This document shows, one piece after another, positions 63,490-64,000 of a stretch of DNA of 64,000 bases (its first letter is position 1; every line of letters starts with the position of its first letter). Position numbers and translations under genes: made by a program. Origin of the DNA: Pseudomonas migulae (GTDB lineage: Bacteria > Pseudomonadota > Gammaproteobacteria > Pseudomonadales > Pseudomonadaceae). The notes under the pieces were generated by a model. The model was given only the letters and a program-made list of their open reading frames with translations, did no database searches and was not told the DNA's origin. The stretch covers positions 4,266,501 to 4,330,500 of the forward strand of contig NZ_JALJWR010000001.1 of assembly GCF_024169315.1 (NCBI RefSeq), read 5' to 3'.

Positions 63490-64000
63490 ATGACGGTTTT
63501 GGGTTATTCCACCCAACGCGTATGGCTGCACTGGTTATCGGCGGCAGTCATCGTCTGGACCCTGATTTCCGGTTTTTATGTGGCCAGCGTCGACGTGTCC
63601 CCACGGCTCGCTCAATGGGTCGCTTTTCTCAATGTGTCGCTGACCACGGTGTTCATACCGTTTTTCGTCTGGCGCTTGTTCATTTTTGTCTCTCATGCCC
63701 GGCATGTCAGCGTGAGGGCCTTTAGCTTCATGGAAAAACTCGCGCTGTTCGCGCACACCCTGATCTATCTCGTCATCAGTATCGTGCTGGCCACCGGCGT
63801 GTTGATGATGGATCGTCCGATCGACGTGTTCGGCCTGGTCGAAATAGCTCAGCCACTGAACGATCCTGAGCTGATCTCCCGCTTCTTCATCATTCACGTT
63901 TGGGCCTGTGTGGTCCTTTCGTTGCTCATCGTGCTGCATGTCGGCGCGGTCGTTGTCCATGAGCTGTGCGGCCACCGCGTGCTGCGACGAATGTCCTTGT
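63490..64000 (+). CDS. Cytochrome b561 family protein (3' end beyond window)
   Basis: An open frame from ATG 63490 to the window edge gives 170 residues without a stop: MTVLGYSTQRVWLHW ... IIHVWACVVLSLLIVLHVGAVVVHEL. Four hydrophobic segments with paired histidines (WLHW, FAHTLIY, IIHVWA, LHVGAVVVH) match the prokaryotic di-haem cytochrome b561, an inner-membrane quinol oxidoreductase. Ribosome site weak. It lies 78 bases after the LPMO gene, with a hairpin between, so co-transcription is uncertain. Confidence 0.85.
   Translation, partial: MTVLGYSTQRVWLHWLSAAVIVWTLISGFYVASVDVSPRLAQWVAFLNVSLTTVFIPFFVWRLFIFVSHARHVSVRAFSFMEKLALFAHTLIYLVISIVLATGVLMMDRPIDVFGLVEIAQPLNDPELISRFFIIHVWACVVLSLLIVLHVGAVVVHELCGHRVLRRMSL

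Overview
The window is a 64 kb stretch of chromosome from a Pseudomonas of the P. fluorescens group. The gene order matches the hut - opgGH - tat - his - ubi - pha - hslVU - argS - priA - rpmE - ponA - pilMNOPQ - aroKB - gltBD - hemE block of P. aeruginosa PAO1 (roughly PA5093 down to PA5034, from memory). Codon use is GC-rich. At least fifteen intergenic inverted pairs of REP sequences of the kind typical of the fluorescens group support the assignment. No rRNA, tRNA, CRISPR array, prophage, insertion sequence or transposase was seen. Most of the window is core genome.

Layout, left to right. (1) 1-5109: end of a histidine utilisation operon with a second, apparently catalytically dead ammonia-lyase homologue (5'-truncated by the window), then hutH, hutI and hutG. 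(2) 5386-9000: an orphan choline/betaine-type binding protein, an HSL-family esterase, prolyl aminopeptidase and dtd. (3) 9322-13699: opgGH for osmoregulated periplasmic glucans. (4) 13881-16510: a three-gene polar amino acid ABC importer; 16668-18584 (minus): a chemoreceptor with a large periplasmic sensor. (5) 18802-24853 (minus): ubiE-ubiJ-ubiB, hisI-hisE, tatABC and rsmE, tightly packed. (6) 25009-32195: the medium-chain PHA locus, with phaI-phaF rightward and phaC1-phaZ-phaC2-phaD leftward. (7) 32456-40065 (minus): a DUF971 protein, hslVU, a SPOR protein, argS and priA. (8) 40415-42911: rpmE, a secreted nuclease and a short malic enzyme. (9) 43176-45614 (minus): penicillin-binding protein 1A, divergent from pilMNOPQ-aroK-aroB-damX-like (45831-54083). 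(10) 54434-61652: gltB, gltD and hemE. (11) 61946-64000: an accessory secreted AA10 lytic polysaccharide monooxygenase with a C-terminal chitin-binding module, and the start of a cytochrome b561 gene.

Points most worth a second look: the hutH paralogue has an exact in-frame loss of the three MIO-forming codons and also lacks the catalytic Tyr; REP pairs of two families are scattered and in one case nested, and two of them sit inside operons; an intrinsic terminator lies inside the signal-peptide codons of the nuclease after rpmE; a run of hairpins ending in a terminator between hemE and the LPMO gene looks like a small RNA or structured leader; a possible leader peptide precedes opgG; a -24/-12 motif and a perfect palindrome lie upstream of phaC1. 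I found no clearly new multi-gene system. All function calls rest on motif recognition and synteny without database searches.
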